Of a stretch of DNA of 64,000 nt, positions 1-7,844 are shown piece after piece. A model generated the notes under the pieces. That model was not told the origin of the DNA. It did no database searches and worked only from the letters and a program-made list of their open reading frames with translations. Every line of letters starts with the position of its first letter. Position 1 is the first letter of the stretch. The translations under genes and the position numbers were made by a program. Source of the DNA: Corynebacterium sputi DSM 45148 (GTDB taxonomy: Bacteria > Actinomycetota > Actinomycetes > Mycobacteriales > Mycobacteriaceae); the NCBI RefSeq assembly GCF_000427865.1, contig NZ_ATYV01000004.1, positions 62,001-126,000 of the forward strand. Reading direction: 5' to 3'.

Positions 1-830
1 ACGGAGCCCGAGGCATCAATCGTGCCGGTTCCAGCGACAGCGTTGCCACCGGTGAGGTCGCCTTCGCTAAGCTTGTCGATGACGCCAAGCGTGATGATCA
101 GGCCGGCGCTCGGCCCGCCGATTCCGGTGACGTTGTAGTTAATCTGCATGCCGTCGCCTGGCTGGGTGGACATGCCGATGCCGAGGAAGCCTGCGTCGGA
201 ATCGTCAGGGTTCTCCCCCAGAACGATCTCCTTCTGCTCCTCATTGCCATCCCGGTTGATGACGACGGGAAGAGAGTTTCCCGGCGCCATCCCCATCACT
301 CGGTCGCGGACGCTGTCCGGGCCGGTGACATCCTCGTCACCAACACGCACGAGGACGTCGCCTTTTTCTAGCTCCCCTGCTGCCACACCGTCTTCTTGGA
401 CGAATGCGACGACAACTTCCATCGGCAGCTGCAAGTGATCCAACGCCGCGGCAGTTGCATTGGCCTCAGAATCGGTGAAGGCCTGCAGGTTGCGTTCTTG
501 CACCTCGTCCTGGCTCATGCCAGACGGGAAGATCGTCTCAATCGGCACGATGCGCTGTTCGGGATCCGCCCATTTCGCGATGGCCGCCGGCAGGTTAAGC
601 CCGTGGGTAACAGCCACGGTAGTCAGGTCGAACTGCCCCTCCGAGGCGATGTCGACCTCTGCGCCGGTGATCTCGATTGCAGGTTCGCCCTCCACGTCTT
701 CCAGCACGTTGACCAGCGGCCCCGGCCCTTCAGAGGCGAACGGAACGGTCCCCAGCGGCGAGGCGATCAGCGCTGCCAGGCCCACTACGGGGACAGCGCC
801 GACGATCAGTGTTTGAAGTCGGCGATTCAC
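1..830 (-). CDS. PDZ / Lon-like S16 membrane protease (YlbL family), C-terminus outside window
   Basis: Membrane-anchored serine protease of the YlbL/Rv3194c family. Read on the minus strand from GTG at 830; the N-terminus VNRRLQTLIVGAVPVVG is a single membrane anchor followed by an extracytoplasmic part. A PDZ stretch follows (around residues 125-185: EDGVAAGELEKGDVLVRVG), then the start of the Lon-type S16 catalytic domain with the nucleophile segment GGPSAGLI; the catalytic Lys would lie beyond position 1. About 276 of an expected ~340 residues are present. The GTG is chosen because the N-terminus matches the family and a TATCGT -10 box lies 8 nt upstream with no Shine-Dalgarno. Likely a protein-quality or signalling protease; substrate unknown. 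Confidence 0.85.
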   Translation of the reverse strand, partial: MNRRLQTLIVGAVPVVGLAALIASPLGTVPFASEGPGPLVNVLEDVEGEPAIEITGAEVDIASEGQFDLTTVAVTHGLNLPAAIAKWADPEQRIVPIETIFPSGMSQDEVQERNLQAFTDSEANATAAALDHLQLPMEVVVAFVQEDGVAAGELEKGDVLVRVGDEDVTGPDSVRDRVMGMAPGNSLPVVINRDGNEEQKEIVLGENPDDSDAGFLGIGMSTQPGDGMQINYNVTGIGGPSAGLIITLGVIDKLSEGDLTGGNAVAGTGTIDASGS

Positions 831-838
831 ACTGGCTA

Positions 839-844
839 ACGATA
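839..844 (-). promoter_or_regulatory. -10 box, leaderless promoter of the PDZ protease
   Basis: TATCGT read on the minus strand, 8 nt before the GTG at 830. The spacing places the transcript start at or next to the start codon. Confidence 0.4.
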
Positions 845-977
845 CCGGTTCGCCCCCTGCGCGTCGGTACCCGCCCGTGGTGGCCTGGCGGTGTGTGCGG
901 CCCCAGTCTCAGGGAATTCCCGTGTTCGCCCTTAGCGAGGATTTCCTCTGACTGCCTCTCCCCTCAGCTCGCGCCGG

Positions 978-983
978 TACCCT
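978..983 (+). promoter_or_regulatory. -10 box, leaderless promoter of the metalloprotease gene
   Basis: TACCCT lies 6 nt before the ATG at 990. There is no Shine-Dalgarno in the gap, so a leaderless transcript is likely. Confidence 0.4.
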
Positions 984-989
984 TGCGGT

Positions 990-2429
990 ATGAGTAACCA
1001 GGGTTTCGGATTCTCCTCCAACGACGACGATGACGAGCGCAAGGACGACAACCAGAACAACCCGAACAACCCGTTCGGCATGTTCGGATTTCCCCTGGGC
1101 GGCTTCGGCTTCGGCGGCCAGCCCGGCGGCAACGCAGGTAACGGCGACCAGCAGGGTGGGCCGAATGGTCCAGGTGGTCTCGGGGACATCCTCAACCAGT
1201 TTGGGCAGATGCTGTCCGGCTTCAGCCAGCAGATGGACAACCCGCAGGGTGGAGCCGTCGATCACGGCGCCGCCGAGCGCATCGCCCTGCAGAAGATCGG
1301 CAACCCTGCCCCGATCCGCGAGTCACAGCGAACGGCGCTGACGGATTCTCTCCGTCTGGTCGAACTGTGGCTGGACGATTCCACGGTGCTGCCGGTTGGC
1401 GCCGACCGGGCAGAGGGCTGGAACACCCGCCAGTGGCTGGAAAACACCATGCCAACGTGGAAGCGCGTGGTTGATCCGGTGGCCTCGAAGATGAACGATG
1501 CTTCGCTCGCAGGCCTGCCAGAAGAAGCCCGTCAGATGATGGGCCCGATGCTGGGGATGCTCAACCGCGTCAACTCCATGAACTTCGGCGCGCAGCTCGG
1601 CAACGCTCTGTCAGATTTGGCGAAGTCCTCCCTCACCGGATCGGACCTCGGCCTTCCGCTGACCATGAGCGGTGCCGCTGTACTGCTGCCCACCAACATC
1701 ACCGCGTTGGCGGAGGAGCTCGAGCAGCCTAACCGCGAGCTGACTGTCTACCTCACCGCCCGCGAGGCCGCCCACCAGCGCCTGTTCCACCGCGTCCCGT
1801 GGCTCGCCGAGCGGATGATTGCCGCGATCGAGGAATACGCCAATGGCCTGACCATGGACTTCTCCTCCATCGAAGAGGCTGCCCGCGGATTCGACCTGGA
1901 GTCACTGCAGGACCCGTCGAAGATCCAGGAGGCAATGCAGAGCTTCCAGAACATCGACATGACTCCAAAGGTCACCTCCTCTAACCAGCACGCCCGTACT
2001 CGTCTGGAGACGATGCTCGCTCTGGTCGAAGGCTGGGTCGATGTGGTTGTCATGGATTCGCTCGGAGAGCGTCTCCCAGACGCCATGCAGATCGACGAAG
2101 CCTGGCGTCGCCGCCGCGCCACCGATGGCGCGCAGAAGGCACTGGAGAAGGCCACTGGCATCGACCTGGCTGCCCCGAAGACTCGCGAGGCTGGTGTCCT
2201 GTGGCGCCGTCTCACGGACGCGGTTGGCATCGAGCGCCGTGACGCCGTGTGGGATCACCCGGACTTCCTCCCGGTCGCCGACGACCTAGACAACCCGGCT
2301 TCCTTCATCGACGGCATTCTCGGCAGCGCCGACAACGATGACTTCGACCCGATCGCAGCGCTAGAAGAGCAGCTGCGCAAGGAAGCCGAAGAAGGCCGCG
2401 ACGCACCGGATGACGACGACAACAAGTAG
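990..2429 (+). CDS. Zinc-dependent metalloprotease family protein (DUF2342, Rv3195-like)
   Basis: 479-residue cytoplasmic protein of the actinobacterial DUF2342 family, which is related to proteins near F420 genes and annotated as putative zinc-dependent metalloproteases. The first ~85 residues are a Gly/Asn/Asp/Gln-rich low-complexity tail. The folded part begins near residue 90; the helix with REAAHQRLFHRVPWL (around residue 257) holds the family's putative metal-binding His. It ends in an acidic tail (DAPDDDDNK). The gene is divergent from the PDZ protease, as in mycobacteria. Proteolytic activity is inferred from the family only; no classic HExxH is visible. Confidence 0.8.
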   Translation: MSNQGFGFSSNDDDDERKDDNQNNPNNPFGMFGFPLGGFGFGGQPGGNAGNGDQQGGPNGPGGLGDILNQFGQMLSGFSQQMDNPQGGAVDHGAAERIALQKIGNPAPIRESQRTALTDSLRLVELWLDDSTVLPVGADRAEGWNTRQWLENTMPTWKRVVDPVASKMNDASLAGLPEEARQMMGPMLGMLNRVNSMNFGAQLGNALSDLAKSSLTGSDLGLPLTMSGAAVLLPTNITALAEELEQPNRELTVYLTAREAAHQRLFHRVPWLAERMIAAIEEYANGLTMDFSSIEEAARGFDLESLQDPSKIQEAMQSFQNIDMTPKVTSSNQHARTRLETMLALVEGWVDVVVMDSLGERLPDAMQIDEAWRRRRATDGAQKALEKATGIDLAAPKTREAGVLWRRLTDAVGIERRDAVWDHPDFLPVADDLDNPASFIDGILGSADNDDFDPIAALEEQLRKEAEEGRDAPDDDDNK

Positions 2430-2462
2430 CCCCCCGCCGCGGCCGGTTCTTCCCGGTCCGGC

Positions 2463-2987
2463 CTAGTGCGCACCCCAGCGCTGATAGGCCTCCAGATAGC
2501 CCCTCGCCCTTTCGTGGTGAGGGGCTTTTTGCGCCCAGCCCCAGAACTCATCGGAATGGCCGGTGGCGATGAAGGTGTGGACGAGCTCGTGGACGATGAC
2601 GTCGTCAAGCACGTATTCAGGCACTTCTGCCAGCCGGTGGGATACGCGGATTCGCACGTTGCCCTTCTCCAGGCTCACCGAGGCCCAGCGCCGCGACATA
2701 TTCTTCACCCACCGAATCGAGTCGAACTGCGGCCGTCCCTCCAGCACAACCCTGGCTAGGCGCCGGGCCTTCTTCTCCAGTGCGGTGTTGTCCAGCGATG
2801 TAGTGATTCGGTTGTGGAGTTGCTCCACCATCTGCGCGACCTGGCGTTTTTCGTCCTCGGGATCCATCCCTGCGGGGACCATGATGACCGTCCGGCGCCC
2901 TTCGACCCTGGCTTGGAGGGTCTTGCGCCGTCGGTTCGATCGCCGGATCTCGATGTCCGGGCCGTAATCAGGCGTCTGGGCGGTCAT
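2463..2987 (-). CDS. YgjP-like / M48-type metallopeptidase (DUF45)
   Basis: 174-residue small metallopeptidase of the YgjP/SprT-like group. The zinc motif HELVH with a downstream histidine (HSDEFWGW) is visible near residues 133-150: HELVHTFIATGHSDEF. The N-terminal half (RRSNRRRKTLQARVEGRRTVI) is the usual beta-rich YgjP segment. It starts at ATG 2987, 6 nt downstream of a TACGCT -10 box with a GGGGG run between. It converges with the DUF2342 gene and is divergent from the cyclodehydratase-like gene. Substrate unknown; the neighbours make a peptide-maturation role conceivable but unproven. Confidence 0.75.
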   Translation of the reverse strand: MTAQTPDYGPDIEIRRSNRRRKTLQARVEGRRTVIMVPAGMDPEDEKRQVAQMVEQLHNRITTSLDNTALEKKARRLARVVLEGRPQFDSIRWVKNMSRRWASVSLEKGNVRIRVSHRLAEVPEYVLDDVIVHELVHTFIATGHSDEFWGWAQKAPHHERARGYLEAYQRWGAH

Positions 2988-2993
2988 ACCCCC

Positions 2994-2999
2994 AGCGTA
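2994..2999 (-). promoter_or_regulatory. -10 box upstream of the YgjP-like gene
   Basis: TACGCT on the minus strand, 6 nt before ATG 2987. The intervening GGGGGT could also act as a weak ribosome site. Confidence 0.35.
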
Positions 3000-3074
3000 G
3001 ACATATAGCCCCGTTCAGGTGGAGCAATCCGAGTGGGTGTGTTTTGCTCAGTTCATCAGCGAACGGGGGTTGCG

Positions 3075-3956
3075 ATGGTGAATTCTGTCCGGTTACTGGC
3101 TGGAACGCAGGTGCTCTTGCGTCCGGGCGGGCGCATCCAATTCGGCGTGCACCCGGCACGGGCACTGGTGTTGGAACTGCCGGAGGGGGTGCAGCCTGGT
3201 GCAGTGCTCACGCCGCTCCTGGCGGACCTGCGGTCGCCAGAGGAAAAAACATCGCTTTACGACGCCCTGATCCACTCCGGCCTCCCCACCTCCGTCATCA
3301 CCGACCTGTTGCGTGACCTTGTCGACGCTGGATTCGCAGCAACCCGAAATGGAGCGAAATGGCCGGCTGTCTTGGTGATCGGCAAAGGCGGGGCGATCGC
3401 ATTGCGCGGAGCTGTCGCCGCCGCATTGAGATCCCGTGGAGGCCGCGTTGCAGAACGGGCAACAGGCCCGCGCACGACCAGATGGGCCACCAAATTGGCT
3501 AATGGTGATGTCTCCGAGGCAGCAGAGATTCCGGACCTGGTCATATTGGTGGGAATGGAGATCCCAGACACCGAATTGCTGCGGCTATTGCGTCGGGCGG
3601 CGGTGCCGTTTGTGGGCCTACGGATGCGCGATGGCCGGGGTGTGCTCGGGCCGTGGTGTGCTGCGCGTTTTGAGTCACGCTGCCCCAGTTGTGTCGAAGC
3701 CGAGAGGATCCGGGCTGATCCGGCACGGGCTGCACTGGCAATTCAATTGCAGTCGACTAACCCGACCGCTTCCCGACCGGTCGTGGACGCGACCATTGCC
3801 GTCCTCATGGCGCATGTACCCACAGACGGCCGAGCGCTGGCTGGGGTCGAGGTCGAGATTTGTCCGGAGAGTCTCACCTCTGTGTTCCACCGGATCATCC
3901 CGGATGAGAGGTGCCCGGTGTGTCGACTAGCGGCAGCCGAACCTGCCCGAATATGA
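3075..3956 (+). CDS. RiPP cyclodehydratase / leader-binding-like protein (Rv3196-like)
   Basis: 293 residues. The first ~85 residues resemble the winged-helix leader-peptide-binding domain of TOMM cyclodehydratases (GVHPARALVLELPEG...; SVITDLLRDLVDAGF). A Rossmann-like domain follows without a clear adenylation motif, then two Cys pairs, CPSC (near 204) and CPVC (near 282), that would form a structural zinc tetrad as in E1-like enzymes. No YcaO partner or precursor peptide is visible here. The ATG at 3075 has a GGGGG ribosome site; an in-frame GTG at 3033 would add 14 residues but lacks one. The mycobacterial equivalent sits at the same place. Function unknown. Confidence 0.65.
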   Translation: MVNSVRLLAGTQVLLRPGGRIQFGVHPARALVLELPEGVQPGAVLTPLLADLRSPEEKTSLYDALIHSGLPTSVITDLLRDLVDAGFAATRNGAKWPAVLVIGKGGAIALRGAVAAALRSRGGRVAERATGPRTTRWATKLANGDVSEAAEIPDLVILVGMEIPDTELLRLLRRAAVPFVGLRMRDGRGVLGPWCAARFESRCPSCVEAERIRADPARAALAIQLQSTNPTASRPVVDATIAVLMAHVPTDGRALAGVEVEICPESLTSVFHRIIPDERCPVCRLAAAEPARI

Positions 3957-3960
3957 CGAA

Positions 3961-3984
3961 GACCCCTTCCTGAAGGAAGGGGTC
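3961..3984. terminator. Bidirectional hairpin between convergent genes
   Basis: A perfect 10-bp stem (GACCCCTTCC with its complement) around a TGAA loop lies between the cyclodehydratase-like gene and the esterase. It can serve both strands; the T-tracts are weak. Confidence 0.7.
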
Positions 3985-4002
3985 TATCGCAGAGATGAAG
4001 AC

Positions 4003-4878
4003 TTAGGCGTCCTTGATCATCTGAGCGATGGCCTGGTTGGCCGTGTGAGTCAGGTGCAGCGGGAACTGTGCGCCGGTGTTGGTGGTGTCGATGACACCGG
4101 TGACGTAACGGTCAGCATCCGAGGCACACATGTGGTTGCCCTGAGTCTGTGCAGCGATATTCACGAACTGGCCGCCGGTGTTAGCTGCCGCCCGGGTGAG
4201 CATGTCGTTGCTCCAGTTTTCCATGGCGGTTGCTGCAGCGAAGGGGATACGGGTCTGTGCTCCCGGGACAACGTTAGCCGGGCAGATGTTGTCCGTACCC
4301 GGCTCGGTGATCTGCGGGTAACCGACAAACTTAACCTCGCCATCAAAACCGGCCTGGCGCAGGGTATTTACGGCGTGCTCAGCTGCACCAACCGATACGG
4401 TGGTCTTGCGGCCCCAGTCGGTGGAGGCGGCCGGGTCAGCCAGAGCCACACCCATGTCCATCTCCTTGTAGGAGTCATTGAAGCCGGCCATGATGATGAC
4501 CTCGGTGGCGTCTGCAATCTGGTTCTCAGCGATAGCGCGGTCGACCTGGGCCTGGATGCTGTTCGGGTGGAACTCAGCGGCCATGACGGCGCCCGGGCAG
4601 GAGTAGTCCACGATCGTATTACCGGTGAGCTCGCCCAGGCGCTGCGGGATGCCGTGGGCATCGCGGCCACAGCCCTCGGTGCCAACGTTGTCCGGCAGGT
4701 CCATGCCCTCGGTGGCCACCTGCGACAGCAGGTAGGCCGGAATGTCCGGGTTCGCCATGAACGAGTCACCCAGAGCGATGGTCTTGCCCGGGTTGGCAGT
4801 CGCGGTGCCAACACCGACGATGCCGACGCCAACCATGAGTGCTGCCGCGGCGGACGCGACGATGGACTTCAAACGCAC
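4003..4878 (-). CDS. Secreted SGNH/GDSL-type esterase
   Basis: 291-residue exported hydrolase. A Sec signal peptide covers residues 1-28 (hydrophobic AAALMVGVGIVGVG, cleavage about TATA/NP). The nucleophile block GDSF sits at residues 37-40 and the block III-like AGFND near 155-160. The C-terminal HLTHTANQ (His275/His278) supplies the catalytic His, although the usual Asp three residues before His275 is Phe. Paired cysteines suggest extracytoplasmic disulfides. Start GTG 4878 has AGGAGA. Corynebacteria use such enzymes on cell-wall esters or mycolates; the substrate here is unknown. Candidate operators lie upstream at 4934-4950 and 4978-5012. Confidence 0.8.
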   Translation of the reverse strand: MRLKSIVASAAAALMVGVGIVGVGTATANPGKTIALGDSFMANPDIPAYLLSQVATEGMDLPDNVGTEGCGRDAHGIPQRLGELTGNTIVDYSCPGAVMAAEFHPNSIQAQVDRAIAENQIADATEVIIMAGFNDSYKEMDMGVALADPAASTDWGRKTTVSVGAAEHAVNTLRQAGFDGEVKFVGYPQITEPGTDNICPANVVPGAQTRIPFAAATAMENWSNDMLTRAAANTGGQFVNIAAQTQGNHMCASDADRYVTGVIDTTNTGAQFPLHLTHTANQAIAQMIKDA

Positions 4879-4933
4879 GAGGAATCTCCTGAAAGTTCGG
4901 GTTGTTCTCCGGGCTTACTGAAGCCCTGCCAAC

Positions 4934-4950
4934 ACATACGTCTTGTATGT
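4934..4950. promoter_or_regulatory. Candidate operator, inverted repeat ACATAC-N5-GTATGT
   Basis: Six-base arms around a 5-nt spacer, about 60 nt upstream of the esterase start. It overlaps TACAAG, a possible -10 element. The spacing fits a TetR- or GntR-type dimer, but no regulator is identified. Confidence 0.35.
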
Positions 4951-4977
4951 CGGCCCTGACTGCTCAACGTTACAACG

Positions 4978-5012
4978 AATCCATAACGTTTGTCACCCGA
5001 ACGTTATGGATT
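4978..5012. repeat. 13-bp perfect inverted repeat (terminator or operator)
   Basis: AATCCATAACGTT and its exact complement flank the 9-nt loop TGTCACCCG. It lies 18 nt past the stop of the SDR gene and 100 nt upstream of the esterase. It may be the SDR-gene terminator, but the arms are AT-rich and lack a T-run, so a protein-binding site is equally possible. Confidence 0.6.
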
Positions 5013-5029
5013 CTCTCAGGTGTCGTGTG

Positions 5030-5695
5030 TCACTTGGCTGCAGCCTTGACTGCGTCCGCAACATGCTCGTCCCCATCAAGAACACCGAGCTCGGCTGCAC
5101 TGAAGGAATCGATGTTGTTGACGATCTCTTCGATCACCGCAGCAACCAACTCACGAGCGGTTTCCCGCTTAGTTCCCTCAGGGACCTCAACGTCATCGCT
5201 ACCGATGAAGACACCAGTCGCGGGCTGCTCGGTGAGCGAGCCAGGCTTAATGATCACGTACTTCAGTCCGGACTCACGAAGATGCTCATCGGCCGCGGCC
5301 TTTGCATCGGCGTAGTGGACGAAGGTCTCGGAGTCAGGGATACCGTGATCTGCACGGGAGCCCCAGTAAGAGATCATGATGAACGCTGCGTTCTTCGGGG
5401 TCGCGTCCATTGAGGCCTTCGCCCCGATCTCATCAACGGCGCGGGTCCGATCCGGGTTGCCGCCGCCGGCGCCGGCGGCCCAGATGACCACGTCGGCGTC
5501 GGAAAGCAAGTCTTTCCAACCAGATGCGTCTAGCCCCTCAATATCAACGGCGATGGGCTCAGCGCCCCGTGCCTCAACATCGAAGGAGTGGTTCGGGTTG
5601 CGGAAGATACCAACGACGTCCGCGCCGTTAGCCGTCAACCTCGGTAGGGTCTGCAGGGCAATTTTTCCGTGGGCTCCAATTACGTAGATCTTCAT
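5030..5695 (-). CDS. NAD(P)-binding SDR-like protein (NmrA/atypical SDR)
   Basis: 221 residues with an N-terminal Rossmann fold: GAHGKIA (residues 7-13) is the atypical-SDR dinucleotide motif, followed by ADVVIWAAGAGGG (near 67-79). The segment YADAKAAADEHLRESGLKY places a Tyr-x3-Lys pair near 128-132. It belongs to the NAD(P)H-binding family used in flavin reductases and stress proteins. Start ATG 5695 lies 6 nt after a TAGCCT box (leaderless; GGGGAC between them could also bind the ribosome). Its position next to uvrD2 is not the mycobacterial arrangement. Substrate unknown. Confidence 0.75.
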   Translation of the reverse strand: MKIYVIGAHGKIALQTLPRLTANGADVVGIFRNPNHSFDVEARGAEPIAVDIEGLDASGWKDLLSDADVVIWAAGAGGGNPDRTRAVDEIGAKASMDATPKNAAFIMISYWGSRADHGIPDSETFVHYADAKAAADEHLRESGLKYVIIKPGSLTEQPATGVFIGSDDVEVPEGTKRETARELVAAVIEEIVNNIDSFSAAELGVLDGDEHVADAVKAAAK

Positions 5696-5701
5696 GTCCC
5701 C

Positions 5702-5707
5702 AGGCTA
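5702..5707 (-). promoter_or_regulatory. -10 box, leaderless promoter of the SDR gene
   Basis: TAGCCT on the minus strand, 6 nt before ATG 5695. It lies only 7 nt below the uvrD2 stop codon, so the SDR gene is probably transcribed separately from the uvrD2 run. Confidence 0.35.
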
Positions 5708-5713
5708 GGGACG

Positions 5714-7828
5714 TTAGCTGCCCGCGTCCACGTCCGCAGCCCCGCCAGATCCCTGCGAGCCCTTCCAGCTCTGCACCAAACGGGCGATCCCTTCACCGAA
5801 TCGATTGGCCTTCACCTCTCCGATTCCAGGGACCCGCATAAGTTCACCTGGTGTGCTCGGCTGCATCTCCGCGATGCCCACCAGCGTCGCGTCAGAGAAC
5901 ACCACAAACGCCGGCACCGACATCTCCCGGGCAGTCTCAGATCGCCAGCCGCGCAATGCGTCCACCAGAGCGGGGTCCGCCGTGGACGGGCAGTTCTCGC
6001 AGCGACCAATGATCTTCTCCGCGGGGGTGGCCAATGGCTTGCCGCAATTGCGGCAGACGGTCGGTCGTTTCTTGCTGGATCCGGCCGGACGAACCTCTGG
6101 CAATCCGACGCCATCTAGGAACCTCGAACGCCTCCGAATTTTCCTGCCCCCTTCCTGCCGTGCCAGGGACCAAGAGAGCTCCAGGTGTTCCCGGGCGCGA
6201 GTGACACCGACATACATCAGGCGCCGCTCCTCCTCCACTTCCTCGGAGCTCTCGCCCTTCTTCAGCGCGTGCTGGATAGGAAGAGTGCCGTCGACAAGAC
6301 CGACGAGGAACACCGCGTCCCACTCCAAACCCTTCGCAGCGTGGAGGCTGGCCAAGGTGACGCCGCGCAATGTCGGCGGCTGCTTGGCGTCCTGGCGGGT
6401 GCGCAGTTGCCCAAGAAGTCCATTGACGTCCAAGTCTGGGTTTACATGGACCAGTTCGTCGACCAGGTCAGCCAAGGCACCGAGGGACTGCCAACGCTCG
6501 CGGGCTTGGACACCCTCTGGCTCTTCAGCGGTCAGACCCAGCGGGGCGAGGGTCTCGCGGACGGCAACGGCGAGCTGGGCTCCACGGCCCTTTTCTTCCA
6601 GATCCCCAGTGCGGGCGAAACGGATGATGGCGGTAATGGCCTCACGAATCTCCCGGCGCTGGTAGAAACCCTCGCCACCGCGAACCTGGTACGGCACTCC
6701 CGCCTCGGACAGTGCCTGCTCGAACACAGCCGACTGCGCATTGATGCGGTACAGGACCGCGATCTCCGAGGGCTCCACTCCGCCGTCCATCAGACGGCGA
6801 ATTCGCTTTGCGACGACATTTGCTTCCGTCGGCTCATCGTCATATTCGGTAAATGTCGGCTCCGGTCCTTCTGGACGCTGTCCGATCAGTGTCAGCCTCG
6901 AACCGGCGAGCCGCCCGGTGGCCTGGTCGATGACCTTGTTCGCAAGGTCCACGACCTGAGGAGTCGAGCGGTAGTCCCGCTGAAGTCGCACAACAGTCGC
7001 CTCAGGGTACTTCCGAGAGAAATCCAGCAGGTAGCGGGGACTTGCTCCGGTGAAGGAGTAAATCGTCTGGTTGGGATCGCCGACGACGGTGAGGTCATCG
7101 CGGTCGCCGAGCCATGCCTCCAAAACCCGCTGCTGCAGCGGGGTGACATCCTGGTACTCGTCGACGACAAAACTGCGGTACTGCGCCCGGAACTCCTCTG
7201 AGACAGCACGGGAATTCTCCATCGCACCGGCGGTATGCAGGAGGAGGTCGTCGAAGTCGAGGAGCATGCCCTCCTCGGAGGATTTAGAGCTCTCGTAGGC
7301 GCGGTATGCCTTAGAAATCCGCTCCGGCGGGAACGGCGAGGGTCGGCCGCGTTCAGCCACCGCCTGGGCGTAACCGTCCGGGGAGATGAGCATCGCTTTG
7401 GCCCATTCGATCTCACCTAGTACATCGCGGACCGCTTCAGTGGAGTTGTCGATCCCCGCGGCGCGGGTAGCCCGGCCAACCAGCGGGAACTTGTTGTCCA
7501 ATAGCCGCCACTGAAGATCCCCGGCCACTTGTGGCCAGAAGTAGCGCAACTGCCTCAGCGCAGCGGCGTGGAAGGTACGAGCCTGGACACCAGGAGTGCC
7601 CATCCGCTGGAGGCGGTCTCGCATCTCACCGGCAGCGCGGGAGGTGAATGTCACCGCCAGAACTTTGTTCTGACTGACGAACCCCTGGTCGATAAGATGA
7701 TGGATCCGGTGGGTGATCGTGCGGGTCTTACCGGTACCAGCACCGGCGAGAATGCACACCGGTCCCAACGGGGCCGTGGCGGCCTCACGCTGGTCTGCGT
7801 CGAGTCCGGCCAAGTCGGCTATCGACAT
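5714..7828 (-). CDS. uvrD2: ATP-dependent DNA helicase UvrD2
   Basis: 704-residue superfamily 1A 3'-5' helicase. Walker A AGAGTGKT is at residues 28-35, motif II VDEYQD follows, and motif VI MYVGVTRARE is present. Typical UvrD2 additions are seen at the C-terminus: a four-Cys zinc site (C592, C595, C610, C613) and an HRDC domain (about 624-690). Length matches M. tuberculosis UvrD2 (about 700), an essential DNA-repair helicase. The ATG at 7828 is preceded by AAGGA and lies 16 nt after the adnB stop, so it is probably co-transcribed with adnAB. Helicase activity is inferred from motifs. Confidence 0.95.
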   Translation of the reverse strand: MSIADLAGLDADQREAATAPLGPVCILAGAGTGKTRTITHRIHHLIDQGFVSQNKVLAVTFTSRAAGEMRDRLQRMGTPGVQARTFHAAALRQLRYFWPQVAGDLQWRLLDNKFPLVGRATRAAGIDNSTEAVRDVLGEIEWAKAMLISPDGYAQAVAERGRPSPFPPERISKAYRAYESSKSSEEGMLLDFDDLLLHTAGAMENSRAVSEEFRAQYRSFVVDEYQDVTPLQQRVLEAWLGDRDDLTVVGDPNQTIYSFTGASPRYLLDFSRKYPEATVVRLQRDYRSTPQVVDLANKVIDQATGRLAGSRLTLIGQRPEGPEPTFTEYDDEPTEANVVAKRIRRLMDGGVEPSEIAVLYRINAQSAVFEQALSEAGVPYQVRGGEGFYQRREIREAITAIIRFARTGDLEEKGRGAQLAVAVRETLAPLGLTAEEPEGVQARERWQSLGALADLVDELVHVNPDLDVNGLLGQLRTRQDAKQPPTLRGVTLASLHAAKGLEWDAVFLVGLVDGTLPIQHALKKGESSEEVEEERRLMYVGVTRAREHLELSWSLARQEGGRKIRRRSRFLDGVGLPEVRPAGSSKKRPTVCRNCGKPLATPAEKIIGRCENCPSTADPALVDALRGWRSETAREMSVPAFVVFSDATLVGIAEMQPSTPGELMRVPGIGEVKANRFGEGIARLVQSWKGSQGSGGAADVDAGS

Positions 7829-7844
7829 TCCTTCACACCTCTAC

